Numbered from the stretch's first letter, positions 1 to 8,472 are shown. The stretch: 64,000 nucleotides of DNA from Halovivax ruber XH-70 (GCF_000328525.1 NC_019964.1:1240001-1304000), one strand, 5' to 3'. Translations and numbers: made by a program. Notes: a model not told the origin generated them from the sequence alone.

Positions 1-897
1 GGCGTCCTGCACGTACTGTGCCGGATCGCCAGGTGCTTGACTTCCGGCGAACGCGCCGGCCGCGTCGCTCGTCCCGTCGGCTGGGGCGGCGCTCGTATCG
101 GCTTGTGGCCGCCACAGGGTCGTCGTCAGATACTCGATGCCTCGCTCGGCGATCGTTCGATAGGAGTCTTCGCCCGTGTGGAGGTAGGCGTTGGCGAACG
201 CCCGGACGAGCGCGGCGTTTTCGTCGAGCAGTTTCTCGTGCTGGAGCCCGGACCAGTCGCGTTCGGTCGCGAAACGGTAGAAGCCACCGTCGTAGTCGTC
301 GAGGAGGTTCGTTCCGACGGCGTCGAAGGCTCGTCGTGCCTGGTCGATGTCGCGTTTGAGCGCGAACTCGAGCGCGGCCGGGTAGGGAAACTTCGGCGCG
401 TCACCCCAGCCGCCCGCCCGATCGTCGGCCGCAGTCTGGAGGGCACCCGTCATTTGCGAGACGATCGTCGAATCGAGCGCTCCCGCCGGTGTGTCGGTCG
501 TTTCGAGCGCTCGGGGGATCCGGCCGGCGTCGCGTCCGTCCGCGTCCCACCGCTCGCGGACCCGTGTCAGGACCTGGCGCATTCCGTCCGAATCGAGGTA
601 CCCAGCGCCGGCGATCACCTCCCCGTCGGGCGTGAGGACGACCGTCGATGGGAACCCACCGGAGTTGTATCGGTCGCGCACGCGTGGGTGGCGGTCGGCG
701 TCGACCCGGATCGGGACGAAGTCGTCACGGATCGCGGCGGCGATCCGGGGATCGGCGTAGGTCTCCGAGTCCATCTCGTCGCACGGACGACACCAGCTGG
801 CGGTGATCGAGAGCAAGATCGGTGCGTCGTTCGCTCGTGCAGTGGTGAAGGCGTCGGCCCCCCAGTCGTTCCACTCGACGAGCATCTCGTCGGCCAT
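1..897 (-). CDS. DUF255/thioredoxin-fold protein (YyaL-like), 5' part, truncated by the window edge
   Basis: The minus frame is open from 897 to the left edge, so only about 299 N-terminal residues are visible. The start shown gives MADEMLVEWNDWG, and a thioredoxin-like domain follows with the redox motif WCRPC (Cys36 and Cys39), then GGFPSTVVLTPDGEVI. After about residue 150 comes GGWGDAPKFPYPAALEFALKRD, typical of the alpha/alpha-barrel part of the DUF255 (YyaL/SSP411) family. The haloarchaeal members I know are shorter than bacterial YyaL and begin in this way. The biochemical role is not established; a thiol-disulfide or glycan-related function has been proposed for the family. The frame stays open upstream of the ATG, so a longer start is possible. 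It is divergent from the FxsA gene. Confidence 0.85.
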   Translation of the reverse strand, partial: MADEMLVEWNDWGADAFTTARANDAPILLSITASWCRPCDEMDSETYADPRIAAAIRDDFVPIRVDADRHPRVRDRYNSGGFPSTVVLTPDGEVIAGAGYLDSDGMRQVLTRVRERWDADGRDAGRIPRALETTDTPAGALDSTIVSQMTGALQTAADDRAGGWGDAPKFPYPAALEFALKRDIDQARRAFDAVGTNLLDDYDGGFYRFATERDWSGLQHEKLLDENAALVRAFANAYLHTGEDSYRTIAERGIEYLTTTLWRPQADTSAAPADGTSDAAGAFAGSQAPGDPAQYVQDA

Positions 898-1026
898 GTC
901 GGTTTCGAGGCCGGTGAGGCGGGTAAGTCCATCGTTCGCCAGCAGTGCGGCTCCCTGTTCGTCCGCCGTCGACGTCGGAACCCGGTGAAACAAAGGGTTT
1001 TGAGCGTGCAGGTTCAAGTACGCCCA

Positions 1027-1635
1027 ATGCTTCGGTGGATACTCGCGTTGCTCTCGATTCCGTTTCTCGACGCCATCCTGCTCGGTGCGGTCGTCGTCTA
1101 CGTCGACGCCATCGGCTTTCTCGAGATGGTGGCGCTCGTCGTTCTCACGGGCTTCGTGGGGCTCTTGCTCGTCCGCGCGGAGGGCAGGCGGACCCTGCGA
1201 AAGATGCAGCGGCGACTCGCCGCTGGTGAACCCCCGACCGACGAACTGCTGGACGGCGGGCTCCTTATCGCCGCAGGGGCGTTCTTGCTTACGCCCGGGC
1301 TCGTGACCGACGCCATCGGCTTCCTGATCGCCATTCCGGTCACTCGGATTCCCATTCGGCTGTTCGTCAAGCGAGTGGTCGTCACGCCCTACCTCGATCG
1401 GAAGACGGGCGGCTTCGCCACTGGCCAGGTCTGGACGGCCGGCTTCCCCGACGGATCGACCCGGCAGGACGCCAGCTCTTCCGATTCGGGCACCGTCAAT
1501 CTGGGCGCGGATTCGTACCGGATCGACCCCGACGACGTGACCCAGAACGAGGACGGCTCCTACACGATCGACGAGTCGGGTGACACGGATTCGCGCCCCG
1601 ATGACGGCGATGACCGCGACGCCGTAGGGCGATGA
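1027..1635 (+). CDS. FxsA-family membrane protein
   Basis: A 202-residue protein. The N-terminal 120 residues hold hydrophobic segments (about 4-24, 27-50 and 78-105) with the FxsA-type features of an acidic turn in the first loop, an RAEGRRTLRKMQ basic stretch, then DELLDGGLLIAAGAFLLTPG. The C-terminal 80 residues are soluble, acidic and low-complexity. FxsA of E. coli is a cytoplasmic membrane protein linked to phage exclusion; the archaeal role is unknown. The ATG at 1027 was chosen because family homology begins there, although the frame is open much further upstream. It lies 58 bp before tRNA-Ile on the same strand. Confidence 0.85.
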   Translation: MLRWILALLSIPFLDAILLGAVVVYVDAIGFLEMVALVVLTGFVGLLLVRAEGRRTLRKMQRRLAAGEPPTDELLDGGLLIAAGAFLLTPGLVTDAIGFLIAIPVTRIPIRLFVKRVVVTPYLDRKTGGFATGQVWTAGFPDGSTRQDASSSDSGTVNLGADSYRIDPDDVTQNEDGSYTIDESGDTDSRPDDGDDRDAVGR

Positions 1636-1655
1636 TCGCTCGGACAGAAAGAAAC

Positions 1656-1663
1656 GTTTAAAG
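1656..1663 (+). promoter_or_regulatory. Putative TATA box of tRNA-Ile
   Basis: GTTTAAAG preceded by a purine-rich AGAAAGAAAC stretch fits an archaeal BRE/TATA element about 35 bp upstream of the mature tRNA 5' end. Inferred from pattern and spacing only. Confidence 0.5.
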
Positions 1664-1693
1664 GTCCCTCCCCGCTACCATGGAATGCGGAGC

Positions 1694-1767
1694 GGGCCAA
1701 TAGCTCAATTAGGTTGAGCGCCACTCTGATAAGGTGGAGGCTCTCGGTTCAAATCCGAGTTGGCCCA
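1694..1767 (+). tRNA. tRNA-Ile (anticodon GAT)
   Basis: A 74-nt cloverleaf. Acceptor GGGCCAA pairs with TTGGCCC, with discriminator A at 1767. The anticodon stem CCACT/GGTGG encloses loop CTGATAA with anticodon GAT. The T arm is TCGGTTCAAATCCGA. No intron is visible and CCA is not encoded. The T arm and 3' acceptor are duplicated downstream at 1873-1897. Confidence 0.97.
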
Positions 1768-1768
1768 T
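1744..1768 (+). repeat. Direct repeat copy 1 (attL-like) inside the tRNA-Ile 3' end
   Basis: These 25 bases, covering the T arm and 3' acceptor, are repeated exactly at 1873-1897. This is the part of a tRNA gene that archaeal and bacterial tyrosine integrases commonly use as an attachment site. Confidence 0.7.
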
Positions 1769-1872
1769 TTCTTGCTGACGAACAATCTCGTGAGTCAGCA
1801 CGACGTGACGGTGATCGGATTTGAGCCCTATCAGTCGCGCACAGCGAACGAAGTGAGCGAGCACGTCTGATT

Positions 1873-1897
1873 TCGGTTCAAATCCGAGTTGGCCCAT
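1873..1897 (+). repeat. Direct repeat copy 2 (attR-like), tRNA-Ile 3' fragment
   Basis: An exact 25-bp copy of 1744-1768, offset by 129 bp. The D arm and anticodon arm are absent, so it is not a second tRNA gene. The 100-odd bases between the copies hold no gene. This fits the residue left by an excised or decayed integrative element, or a partial tRNA duplication. No integrase gene is nearby. Confidence 0.65.
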
Positions 1898-2037
1898 CTT
1901 CCTGCGGCGAGCAAAGACGCGAGCGACGGCTTTTCATTCAGGGTTTGTGTGCGTTCCATGGGGACGTAATGGGGGGAATCCGCAATAATTGGAATTCTAG
2001 TAGGCCTCCGTCGACGTCCCGGTGTCGAGCCGCCCGA
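1898..2037. other. Intergenic stretch between the tRNA scar and cruF
   Basis: No gene found. It holds a short AT-richer segment around 1975-2005 (CGCAATAATTGGAATTC) that stands out from the GC-rich surroundings and could be residual element DNA or a terminator zone for the minus-strand carotenoid operon. Confidence 0.4.
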
Positions 2038-2877
2038 TTATCGGTCGCCAGTCGGGAGTCGGTGGCTGTCGGTCGTGAGATCGATTCGGCCGGTCCAGAC
2101 AAGTGCGCCGACGAGGGCGCCCGTGAGACAGACGGGGATCCAGTTACCGTAGAGCGCGTTGATGCCTCCCCAGAGCACGACGAAGCTGACGAGGTCGTCG
2201 AGGGCGAACTCGCACGATCGCAGACGCGTCCGGAGGTGGTCGGTCCGGAGTCCGTATTCGAGGGCGACGACGGCGATCGTTCCGCTCAGGAGCCAGCCGA
2301 GATAGTTCGAGAGTGGCACGCCGTAGTACGGGCCGGCACCATCGTAGGCCCAGAAGCCGATCGAAACGGCGGCCGGATCGAGGACGAGGTCGATGGTGAG
2401 GACGGCGAGGACGGCTCCGCCGAGCCGGACCGGCCAGTTGGTCGATTTCGAGTCCGTCAGGAGCGTCGAGAGCAACGTGGCGTTCAGGACGAGCGGGAGG
2501 AAGAACAGCGGGAGCGCCACCGGTACCCCGCCAAGCATCGGTCCGAGAGCCACGGCGTACTGAAACTCCCCGTAGGGCCAGCCGGTGGTCAGCCCGATGT
2601 ACTCGATGGCGTAGGTGTAGCCGGTCAGTCCGAGGAGGACGCCGACGAGGCGCCTATCTACGACCGGGAGAAGCCCTGCGATGAGCGGCAATCGCATGAC
2701 GGCGGTCCCGACGAGGACGAGGAGGGGGTTGAACGCGAGCGGTTCCCACAGCAGCCCCTCCGCGCTGGCGACGAGCAGGGCCGCTCCGACGAGGGGGAAG
2801 ACGACGGCGATCGTCATCCGGTTGTCGCGGACGAACCGATCCAGGCGCTCGGTGCGCGTCCGGCGGTTACGATCCAT
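2038..2877 (-). CDS. cruF: Bisanhydrobacterioruberin hydratase (carotenoid biosynthesis membrane protein, CruF family)
   Basis: A 279-residue protein with about seven hydrophobic segments and the CruF/DUF422 signature region IEYIGLTTGWPYGEFQY followed by PLFFLPLVLN. CruF hydrates the psi ends of the C50 intermediate to form bacterioruberin, the red membrane carotenoid of haloarchaea. It is the last gene of crtB-crtD-lyeJ-cruF on the minus strand; its start overlaps the lyeJ stop by 11 bp, which suggests translational coupling. The assignment rests on family resemblance plus the conserved crtD-lyeJ-cruF order known in haloarchaea. Confidence 0.92.
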   Translation of the reverse strand: MDRNRRTRTERLDRFVRDNRMTIAVVFPLVGAALLVASAEGLLWEPLAFNPLLVLVGTAVMRLPLIAGLLPVVDRRLVGVLLGLTGYTYAIEYIGLTTGWPYGEFQYAVALGPMLGGVPVALPLFFLPLVLNATLLSTLLTDSKSTNWPVRLGGAVLAVLTIDLVLDPAAVSIGFWAYDGAGPYYGVPLSNYLGWLLSGTIAVVALEYGLRTDHLRTRLRSCEFALDDLVSFVVLWGGINALYGNWIPVCLTGALVGALVWTGRIDLTTDSHRLPTGDR

Positions 2878-3703
2878 AGATCACCCGCCAGAGACCGCCC
2901 AGGGTCAGCACCATCCCGACGGTCGAGTTGACCGCTGGGAACCACCAGTACGCGCGCGAGATGGTCACGTTCGCCGTGGCGATGGCGCCGACGATGAGCG
3001 GGTAGACGAGCAGGAGCGCCCCGATACGGAGGTCCAGGATTCCGAACGTTACCGCGGCGAGCGCCCAGCACACGACGCAGTAGCCGAGGGCTGCGGGCTG
3101 GCCGAGGACGGTCGCCGTCGTCCGGATCTCGGCCCGGCGGTCTGGATCGATATCCGGGATCGCCGAGAACGTGTGCATACCCATCGCCCAGAACCAGCCA
3201 CCGAGGACCGCGAGTGCTGGCGGGTGCGTACCAGCGATAGTGGCGTAGGTGACACCTGCCGGAAGCACGTAGAGTCCGTTCGAGACCGAGTCGAGCAGCG
3301 GTCTGGTCTTGAATCGGACCGGCGGAACGCTGTAGGCCGCACCGAGGAGCAGGAAGCCGATCAGATAGTACGTCGCCGGCGGTGAGAGGACGGGAATCAG
3401 TGCGAGCCCGACGACGGCACTCGCGACGACCGCGATGATCGTGAGTCGTTCGCCCTCGTAGCGCGCTTCGATGCCCTCCTTCTTGGGGTTCTCGGCATCG
3501 ACGTCGGCATCGAAGACGTCGTTGACGCCGTAGAGGAAGAGGTTCGCCGGCAACAGGAAGTAGCCGACGATCCCGATCACGACTGGCGACGTGAGCGTCG
3601 ATGGTGAGTCTGCCGCGTACACAGCCCCGACGAGCGCTGGCCCCGCCAGGTAGAGCCAGAACAGCGGTCGGGATCGGGTGAGCAATCGGCGGACGTGACT
3701 CAT
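2867..3703 (-). CDS. lyeJ: Lycopene elongase/hydratase (UbiA-type prenyltransferase)
   Basis: A 278-residue polytopic UbiA-family protein. Both Asp-rich motifs are visible: NDVFDADVDAEN at about residues 56-67 and DIDPDRRAE in the second loop. In haloarchaea LyeJ adds C5 prenyl units to both ends of lycopene and hydrates them, giving the C50 skeleton. It overlaps crtD by 4 bp upstream and cruF by 11 bp downstream, so the block is almost certainly one transcript. Confidence 0.92.
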   Translation of the reverse strand: MSHVRRLLTRSRPLFWLYLAGPALVGAVYAADSPSTLTSPVVIGIVGYFLLPANLFLYGVNDVFDADVDAENPKKEGIEARYEGERLTIIAVVASAVVGLALIPVLSPPATYYLIGFLLLGAAYSVPPVRFKTRPLLDSVSNGLYVLPAGVTYATIAGTHPPALAVLGGWFWAMGMHTFSAIPDIDPDRRAEIRTTATVLGQPAALGYCVVCWALAAVTFGILDLRIGALLLVYPLIVGAIATANVTISRAYWWFPAVNSTVGMVLTLGGLWRVIYGS

Positions 3704-5211
3704 ACGACGTGGGGTTTTCGAGCGCGCTCGTCTTCAATGACCGCGGCAGCCGTGTGTTCGCCGCTGATGAGACACATCGGTACCCCGATCCCTGGCGTCG
3801 TGTACGACCCGGTGAAGTAGAGACCGTCGAGCGCGCTGGAGCGATGCCCAGGACGGAGCGGTCCCGTCTGCCGGAGCGTGTGAGCGAGGCCGAGTGCCGT
3901 CCCTTCCCGGCTGTTGTACCGGGCGGCGAAGTCCGAGACGGAAAACGTCTCTTCGACGACGATCCGGTCCCGGAGATCTTCGCCCGTGTTGGCCGCGACG
4001 TCCGCGAGAATCTGGTCGCGATAGCTGTCGCGAACGGCCGGTCCATCGGGGAGCCCGGGTGCGATGGGAACGAGGAGGAAGCAGCTGCTGTGGCCGTCCG
4101 GGGCGACGGTATCGTCGGTCTTCGAGGGTGCACACAGGTAGTAGGCGGGATCGTCCGGCCACGCCGGCTGGTCGAAAATCTGCTGGAAGTGGCCGTCCCA
4201 TGCCGTCGGGAGGACGAGCGTGTGGTGGGCTAACTCGTCGAGGTCACCTTCGACGCCCAGATAACAGAGAAACGCCGACGGGGCGTACGTTCGTTCGTGC
4301 CAGTACTCGGCGTCGTACTGGCGGTCGTCGACCGCGAGAAGTTGCTGTTCCGTGTGTGCGTAATCGGCGTCGCTCACCACGAGCTCGGCCTCGATGGAGT
4401 CGGCGTGGTCGTGGACGGTGAACGAACCGCGGCCGCCGTCGATCGCACTCACTTCGAAGCCAGTCCGGTAGTCGACCCCCAGCTCCGTGCCGAGTTCGAC
4501 GAGCGCGTCGACGACGGTGCCCATGCCGCCGTCCGGATAGTGAACGCCGAGGCCGAAGTCGACGTGGCTCATGAGGTTGTACAGCGCCGGTGTGTTCGTC
4601 GGACTGCCACCGAGGAAGACCAGCGAGTACTGGACGACCTGCCTGAGCTTCGGGTGTTCGAAGTACTCGGCGACGTGGTCCTCCATGGACCCGAGGAAGG
4701 AGAGCCCGTTCGCGTTCCGGAGGACGTCCACGTCGACGTAGTCCCGGAACCGCGGCCGATCCGTGTAGACGAAGTGTTCCATCCCGATCTCGTACGTCTC
4801 GGCCGCCTTCGCGAGGTATCGTTCGAGCGCGTCCCCGGCACCCGTCTCGTACCGTTCGAACGTGCGTTTCGTCGCTTCGACGTCTTCGGTGACGTCCATC
4901 CGCTCGCCATCCTTCCAGAAGATGCGGTAGTGTGGGTCCAGGTGCGTCAGGTCGTAGTAGTCCGTCGGCGTCCGGTCGAACGCCGCGAAGAATCGCTCGA
5001 ACACGTCGGGCATGAGGTACCACGACGGTCCCATGTCGAACGTGAAGCCGTCTCGTTCGAGCGTGCTCGCACGACCTCCGAGCTGGTCGGTCTTCTCGAC
5101 GACCGTCACGTCGAAACCGGCGTCGGCCAGGTAACACGCCGTCGCCAGCCCACCGAATCCGCCACCGACCACGCAGACCGACCGATTCTGCACGCTGGTC
5201 GGTGCGGTCAT
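3700..5211 (-). CDS. crtD: Carotenoid desaturase of the CrtI/CrtD family (probably carotenoid 3,4-desaturase)
   Basis: A 503-residue FAD protein. The N-terminal dinucleotide fold CVVGGGFGGLATACYLA starts at about residue 13, followed by VVEKTDQLGGRAS. The C-terminal FAD motif GLYFTGSYTTPGIGVP is typical of phytoene desaturase-like enzymes. Gene order with lyeJ and cruF points to CrtD, which introduces the 3,4 double bonds during bacterioruberin synthesis. A phytoene desaturase (CrtI) role is the main alternative because crtB is adjacent and no other desaturase is in the window. It overlaps crtB and lyeJ by 4 bp each. Confidence 0.88.
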   Translation of the reverse strand: MTAPTSVQNRSVCVVGGGFGGLATACYLADAGFDVTVVEKTDQLGGRASTLERDGFTFDMGPSWYLMPDVFERFFAAFDRTPTDYYDLTHLDPHYRIFWKDGERMDVTEDVEATKRTFERYETGAGDALERYLAKAAETYEIGMEHFVYTDRPRFRDYVDVDVLRNANGLSFLGSMEDHVAEYFEHPKLRQVVQYSLVFLGGSPTNTPALYNLMSHVDFGLGVHYPDGGMGTVVDALVELGTELGVDYRTGFEVSAIDGGRGSFTVHDHADSIEAELVVSDADYAHTEQQLLAVDDRQYDAEYWHERTYAPSAFLCYLGVEGDLDELAHHTLVLPTAWDGHFQQIFDQPAWPDDPAYYLCAPSKTDDTVAPDGHSSCFLLVPIAPGLPDGPAVRDSYRDQILADVAANTGEDLRDRIVVEETFSVSDFAARYNSREGTALGLAHTLRQTGPLRPGHRSSALDGLYFTGSYTTPGIGVPMCLISGEHTAAAVIEDERARKPHVV

Positions 5212-6278
5212 TCGGACTCCCCCGGGAAAATTGCTGCGCGCACACGCGAAACGACCCGTCGCATTGTCGGTCGACCCACGGAATCGTCGCCGGTGGACCG
5301 GGGTGGGTGGTCGGTTTCGTTCGGACCAGCAGCCGCGGAGCGGTGTTCGGATGCTATCGGCCGGTCTCCCCCGTCACGGGTTGGTATCGAACTCGCCGCG
5401 TCGAACGCGGTGCGAGGGTCGTCGGTTCGTCGCCAGTGCCACCAGGTCTTCGCGGCGAGGAACAGCCGTCGCGGCATGCTGAGTGAGGGCCGTTCGGAGA
5501 GGACGTCACACCCCTGCGCACGGATCGCTCGATGGTGATCCGCGTAGAGCACGGCTGCCAGTAACACGGCGAACTGGCACCCCTCCGGGAGGTAGGCGAT
5601 CCCGTCGACGCCGGTCTCGTATCGCCGTTCCGTTCGCGCCAGTTCGTCCCGTATCAACGCCTCGAACTCTGGAGAACACTCCAGGTTGGCAATCTGTGTC
5701 TCGCTGACCCCGAATCCCTCGCGGCGCGCACGCGGGAGGTAGATCCGATCGTACTCGTAGACGTCCTCGCGAACGTCCCGGAGAAAGTTGGTCAACTGCA
5801 GGGCCTCGGCGAGTGCTTTCGCGTGTGGGCGGGCCGCCTCGCTGTCGTCCGGATCCATCACGCACAGCATCATGTTCGCCACGGCGACGGACGACCCCCT
5901 GAGGTAGCCCGACAGTTCGTCGTGAGTCTCGTACCGGTCCGTCGAGACGTCACGCGCCATCGCGTCGACGAACTCGTCGATCTCCTGGTCGGGAATGTCG
6001 TACCGGTCACGGACCGTCAGGAACGCTTCCAGGACGGGATCGTTCGTCTGGCGCGTACCGAGTGCACTCTCGCGAATTCGCTCGAGTTCGGCGAGCTGTC
6101 GCTCGGCTGGCGGTGGATCCGGATCGTCCACCACGTCGTCCGCGATGCGGAAGAACGCGTACAGGACGTACGTCGCGTGCCTGATCCGCTGGGGGAGCAG
6201 GCGCGTCGCGAGGTGGAACGTCCGTCCGGTCCGTTGCTGGATGGCCTTGCTTCGCTCTAGGTTGTCGGCGTCGATCAT
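5208..6278 (-). CDS. crtB: Phytoene synthase
   Basis: A 356-residue trans-isoprenyl diphosphate synthase. The two Asp-rich motifs are visible: FRIADDVVDDPD near residue 43-54 and NFLRDVREDVYEYDRIYLP near 162-180. It condenses two geranylgeranyl diphosphates to phytoene, the first step of carotenoid synthesis. The last 65 or so residues (from about DDPRTAFDAASS onward) form a polar, low-complexity tail ending in a short basic helix, beyond the usual family length. It overlaps crtD by 4 bp. A 169-bp gap separates it from the upstream bat gene and carries its own TATA-like element. Confidence 0.93.
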   Translation of the reverse strand: MIDADNLERSKAIQQRTGRTFHLATRLLPQRIRHATYVLYAFFRIADDVVDDPDPPPAERQLAELERIRESALGTRQTNDPVLEAFLTVRDRYDIPDQEIDEFVDAMARDVSTDRYETHDELSGYLRGSSVAVANMMLCVMDPDDSEAARPHAKALAEALQLTNFLRDVREDVYEYDRIYLPRARREGFGVSETQIANLECSPEFEALIRDELARTERRYETGVDGIAYLPEGCQFAVLLAAVLYADHHRAIRAQGCDVLSERPSLSMPRRLFLAAKTWWHWRRTDDPRTAFDAASSIPTRDGGDRPIASEHRSAAAGPNETDHPPRSTGDDSVGRPTMRRVVSRVRAAIFPGESE

Positions 6279-6321
6279 GCGGATACGCGGGGTACTGCCC
6301 CACTACGTACCACGGCCCGCG

Positions 6322-6330
6322 GGATAAACA
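6322..6330 (-). promoter_or_regulatory. Putative promoter of the crtB-crtD-lyeJ-cruF operon
   Basis: On the minus strand TGTTTATCC lies about 45 bp upstream of the crtB start, giving a predicted short 5' leader. The 169-bp gap (6279-6447) between bat and crtB has no gene and is the natural place for regulation by the adjacent Bat protein. Confidence 0.45.
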
Positions 6331-6447
6331 GGGGTGTACCTAACTAGTCCGTGAGTGTCTTATTGCGAAGACTGTTGGAACGCTCGATCCGGTCCGCCGG
6401 TCCGGACTGCCGTCGTAAGTCGCGTCGACGTTGGGTTCGACGTGATG

Positions 6448-8472
6448 CTACCGATCGAGGAACGCCGAAACCAGTTTGCGCTCGGCGGCCCGTCGGTGTT
6501 GGTGGTACGTCGACCGGGCGACACCCATCGCGCTCGCGAGTTCGTCGCCCGAGACCGATCGGTTCCACTCGTAGTACCCGCTCGCGTGGGCGATTCGGAG
6601 CGCGAGGTGTTGTCTGTCGGTCAGCGCGTTCTCGAGCTCGGCGAGGTACTCCTGGCGAGTCGTGGGTGGCCGGTCGCGATCTCGTCGGCCACGCAGTTCG
6701 ACGCCGTCGTACTGCGCTCGTATGTCGTCGACGAGTTCGCGTACGTCGCGATCGCTCGAGATTTCGACCGTTAGACGGGTTGCCCCGTCTGCAGCGGAAA
6801 TCGATCGCGTCGTCGCTCCCCGGGCCGCGAGCGCGGAAACGATCGAGGTTTCGGTCATCACCAGTTCGTAGAGGTTACCCTCGTCGTATTCGTGAATCAG
6901 CGTCGCCTCGGCGACGGCCGACAGGTCGTCCACGGCGGCCGAGACGGCGGCGGGTTCGGCGTCGATAGTGAGAAACAACCGGACACGGCCGTCGTCCGAA
7001 CTGACGGCTCCGTCGTAGGACACCGTCGGTCCGGCGCGCTCGGCGAGCGTGACGAACGGGAACGAGGGATCGGTGATCTCGATGTCGAGTTCGACGATTT
7101 CGTCGGCGAGCAGGAGTCGTCCGCGCTCGATCGCGTCTATCGTCGTCGCCGTGGCTCTCGCCAGCGCTTCGAGGACGACCGCTTCTCGTTTGGTGACCGC
7201 TCCCCCCTCGCCGGCGTACACACAGAGGACGCCGTGCGCCGTCTCGCCATTCGACAGGGGGAGGGCCGCAATCCCTTCGAGCCCGCCACCGTCGTACCAG
7301 TCGGCCGTCTCGATTCGGTCGAGCGCTGCCGGCTCGGTCACGAGTTGCGTTCGGCCCGTTTCCTCGGCCCGTGTCACGGCCGCGACGATCGGGTCGTCGT
7401 CGCCCGCTACGGGAGCACTTTCGTCCGATGGACTCCCCCAGTCGGTCGAGACGGTGGCAGCCGTAATTTCGCCGGTCGCGAGGTCCGGGTGCCCGATCCA
7501 GGCTGCCTGATAGGTGTCGATCTCGACGAGTCGGTCGCAGACGGCTCGTTCGGCGGCGTCGCGGTCAGCAGCTTCGACGAGGTCGCTCGTCACGTCGTTG
7601 AGGAGGCCGTTGATCCGGTCGAGAACGGTTTCGAGTGTTTCGCGTTCGCGCGCGAGTCGAATTTCTGTTTCCTTCCGTGCCGTCACGTCCGTCTGATAGC
7701 CGACGAAGTGCGTGACCTGTCCGTGCTCGGTGACGGGCGCAATCTCGACACGGTTCCAGAACACTTCGCCGTCCGCCCGATAGTTCTGCAACTCGACGGC
7801 GACCGGCTCTGCCGCGTCGATTGCGGCCCGGAGCTTCGCTACTGCGTCGGGATCCGTCTCCGGTCCCTGGAGGAAGCGACAGTTCCGTCCGATCGTCTCC
7901 GACGGGCCGTAGCCGGTCAGCGCTTCGAACGAGTCGTTGACGTATACCAGTGGATTATCGGGCCGATCCGGATCGGTGATCGCGATCCCAACCGGGGCCT
8001 CGTCCATCGCCCGTTCTTTGACGCGTCGTTCTTCTCGATCGTCGAGCTGTTCGAGTGGCATTCGTGGCGTCTGCTGGCCGACCGCCGAGCGATTCGGGGC
8101 GGAAACTCGTTCGATCTCGGCGTGGACCCTGGCTGGTGCGTCGTCGGCGGATCGGGCGACGTACCCGGCGATGTCGGCCGCAATTGCGCGGCTGAGACTG
8201 TCCCCGTCGGGGTCGTCCGTGAGGAGGACGATCGGCAGTGCTGGTAGCGTTTCTCGGAGCTGTTCGAGGTGATCGATCCAGTTCGAGCAGGAGTCGGGTG
8301 CATATACCACACAGTCGAGCCGATCGCACTGATCCGGCGGCATTTCTTCTCCGACGGAGGTAGTCGTGAGGGATATGTCGGGCGTATTCTCCAGGTGGTC
8401 TCGAACCGGATCAGAATCCCGAGCGCTGTCCGTCCAGAACGTGACGTAAGTCGGTCGCGCTCCGTCCTCCAT
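6448..8472 (-). CDS. bat: Bat-type (bacterioopsin activator) regulator with LOV photosensor, GAF and HTH domains
   Basis: A 674-residue regulator from the ATG at 8472; the open frame extends upstream to 8544 but recognisable sequence starts at MEDGARPTYVTFW. Order: receiver-like N-terminal domain (about 1-120, degenerate); PAS/LOV domain (about 155-270); GAF domain (about 275-435); Bat-specific domain; C-terminal HTH_10 (LTDRQHLALRIAHASGYYEW ... GVARSTYHQH). The LOV core motif GRNCRFLQG carries the photoactive-type Cys198, with LQNYRADGEVFWN and the late-strand Gln (FVGYQTDVT, Q260) also conserved. These are the residues that bind flavin and form the cysteinyl adduct in LOV proteins. Its position directly upstream of crtB on the same strand suggests light control of carotenoid genes. 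Confidence 0.9.
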   Translation of the reverse strand: MEDGARPTYVTFWTDSARDSDPVRDHLENTPDISLTTTSVGEEMPPDQCDRLDCVVYAPDSCSNWIDHLEQLRETLPALPIVLLTDDPDGDSLSRAIAADIAGYVARSADDAPARVHAEIERVSAPNRSAVGQQTPRMPLEQLDDREERRVKERAMDEAPVGIAITDPDRPDNPLVYVNDSFEALTGYGPSETIGRNCRFLQGPETDPDAVAKLRAAIDAAEPVAVELQNYRADGEVFWNRVEIAPVTEHGQVTHFVGYQTDVTARKETEIRLARERETLETVLDRINGLLNDVTSDLVEAADRDAAERAVCDRLVEIDTYQAAWIGHPDLATGEITAATVSTDWGSPSDESAPVAGDDDPIVAAVTRAEETGRTQLVTEPAALDRIETADWYDGGGLEGIAALPLSNGETAHGVLCVYAGEGGAVTKREAVVLEALARATATTIDAIERGRLLLADEIVELDIEITDPSFPFVTLAERAGPTVSYDGAVSSDDGRVRLFLTIDAEPAAVSAAVDDLSAVAEATLIHEYDEGNLYELVMTETSIVSALAARGATTRSISAADGATRLTVEISSDRDVRELVDDIRAQYDGVELRGRRDRDRPPTTRQEYLAELENALTDRQHLALRIAHASGYYEWNRSVSGDELASAMGVARSTYHQHRRAAERKLVSAFLDR
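7675..8007 (-). other. LOV photosensory domain within Bat
   Basis: This segment encodes the PAS subdomain of the LOV class. Key residues are the Cys codon at 7879-7881 in the NCRFLQG motif, paired Asn residues in QNYRADGEVFWN, and Gln in VGYQTD. All residues normally diagnostic for blue-light LOV photochemistry are present. Confidence 0.82.

Noticed and set aside
37-1026. Long plus-strand frame upstream of the FxsA gene
   Set aside because: Antisense to the DUF255/thioredoxin gene; codon pattern is that of a GC-rich shadow frame and homology to FxsA begins only at 1027.
1873-1897. Second tRNA gene
   Set aside because: Only the T arm and acceptor are present; no D or anticodon arm.
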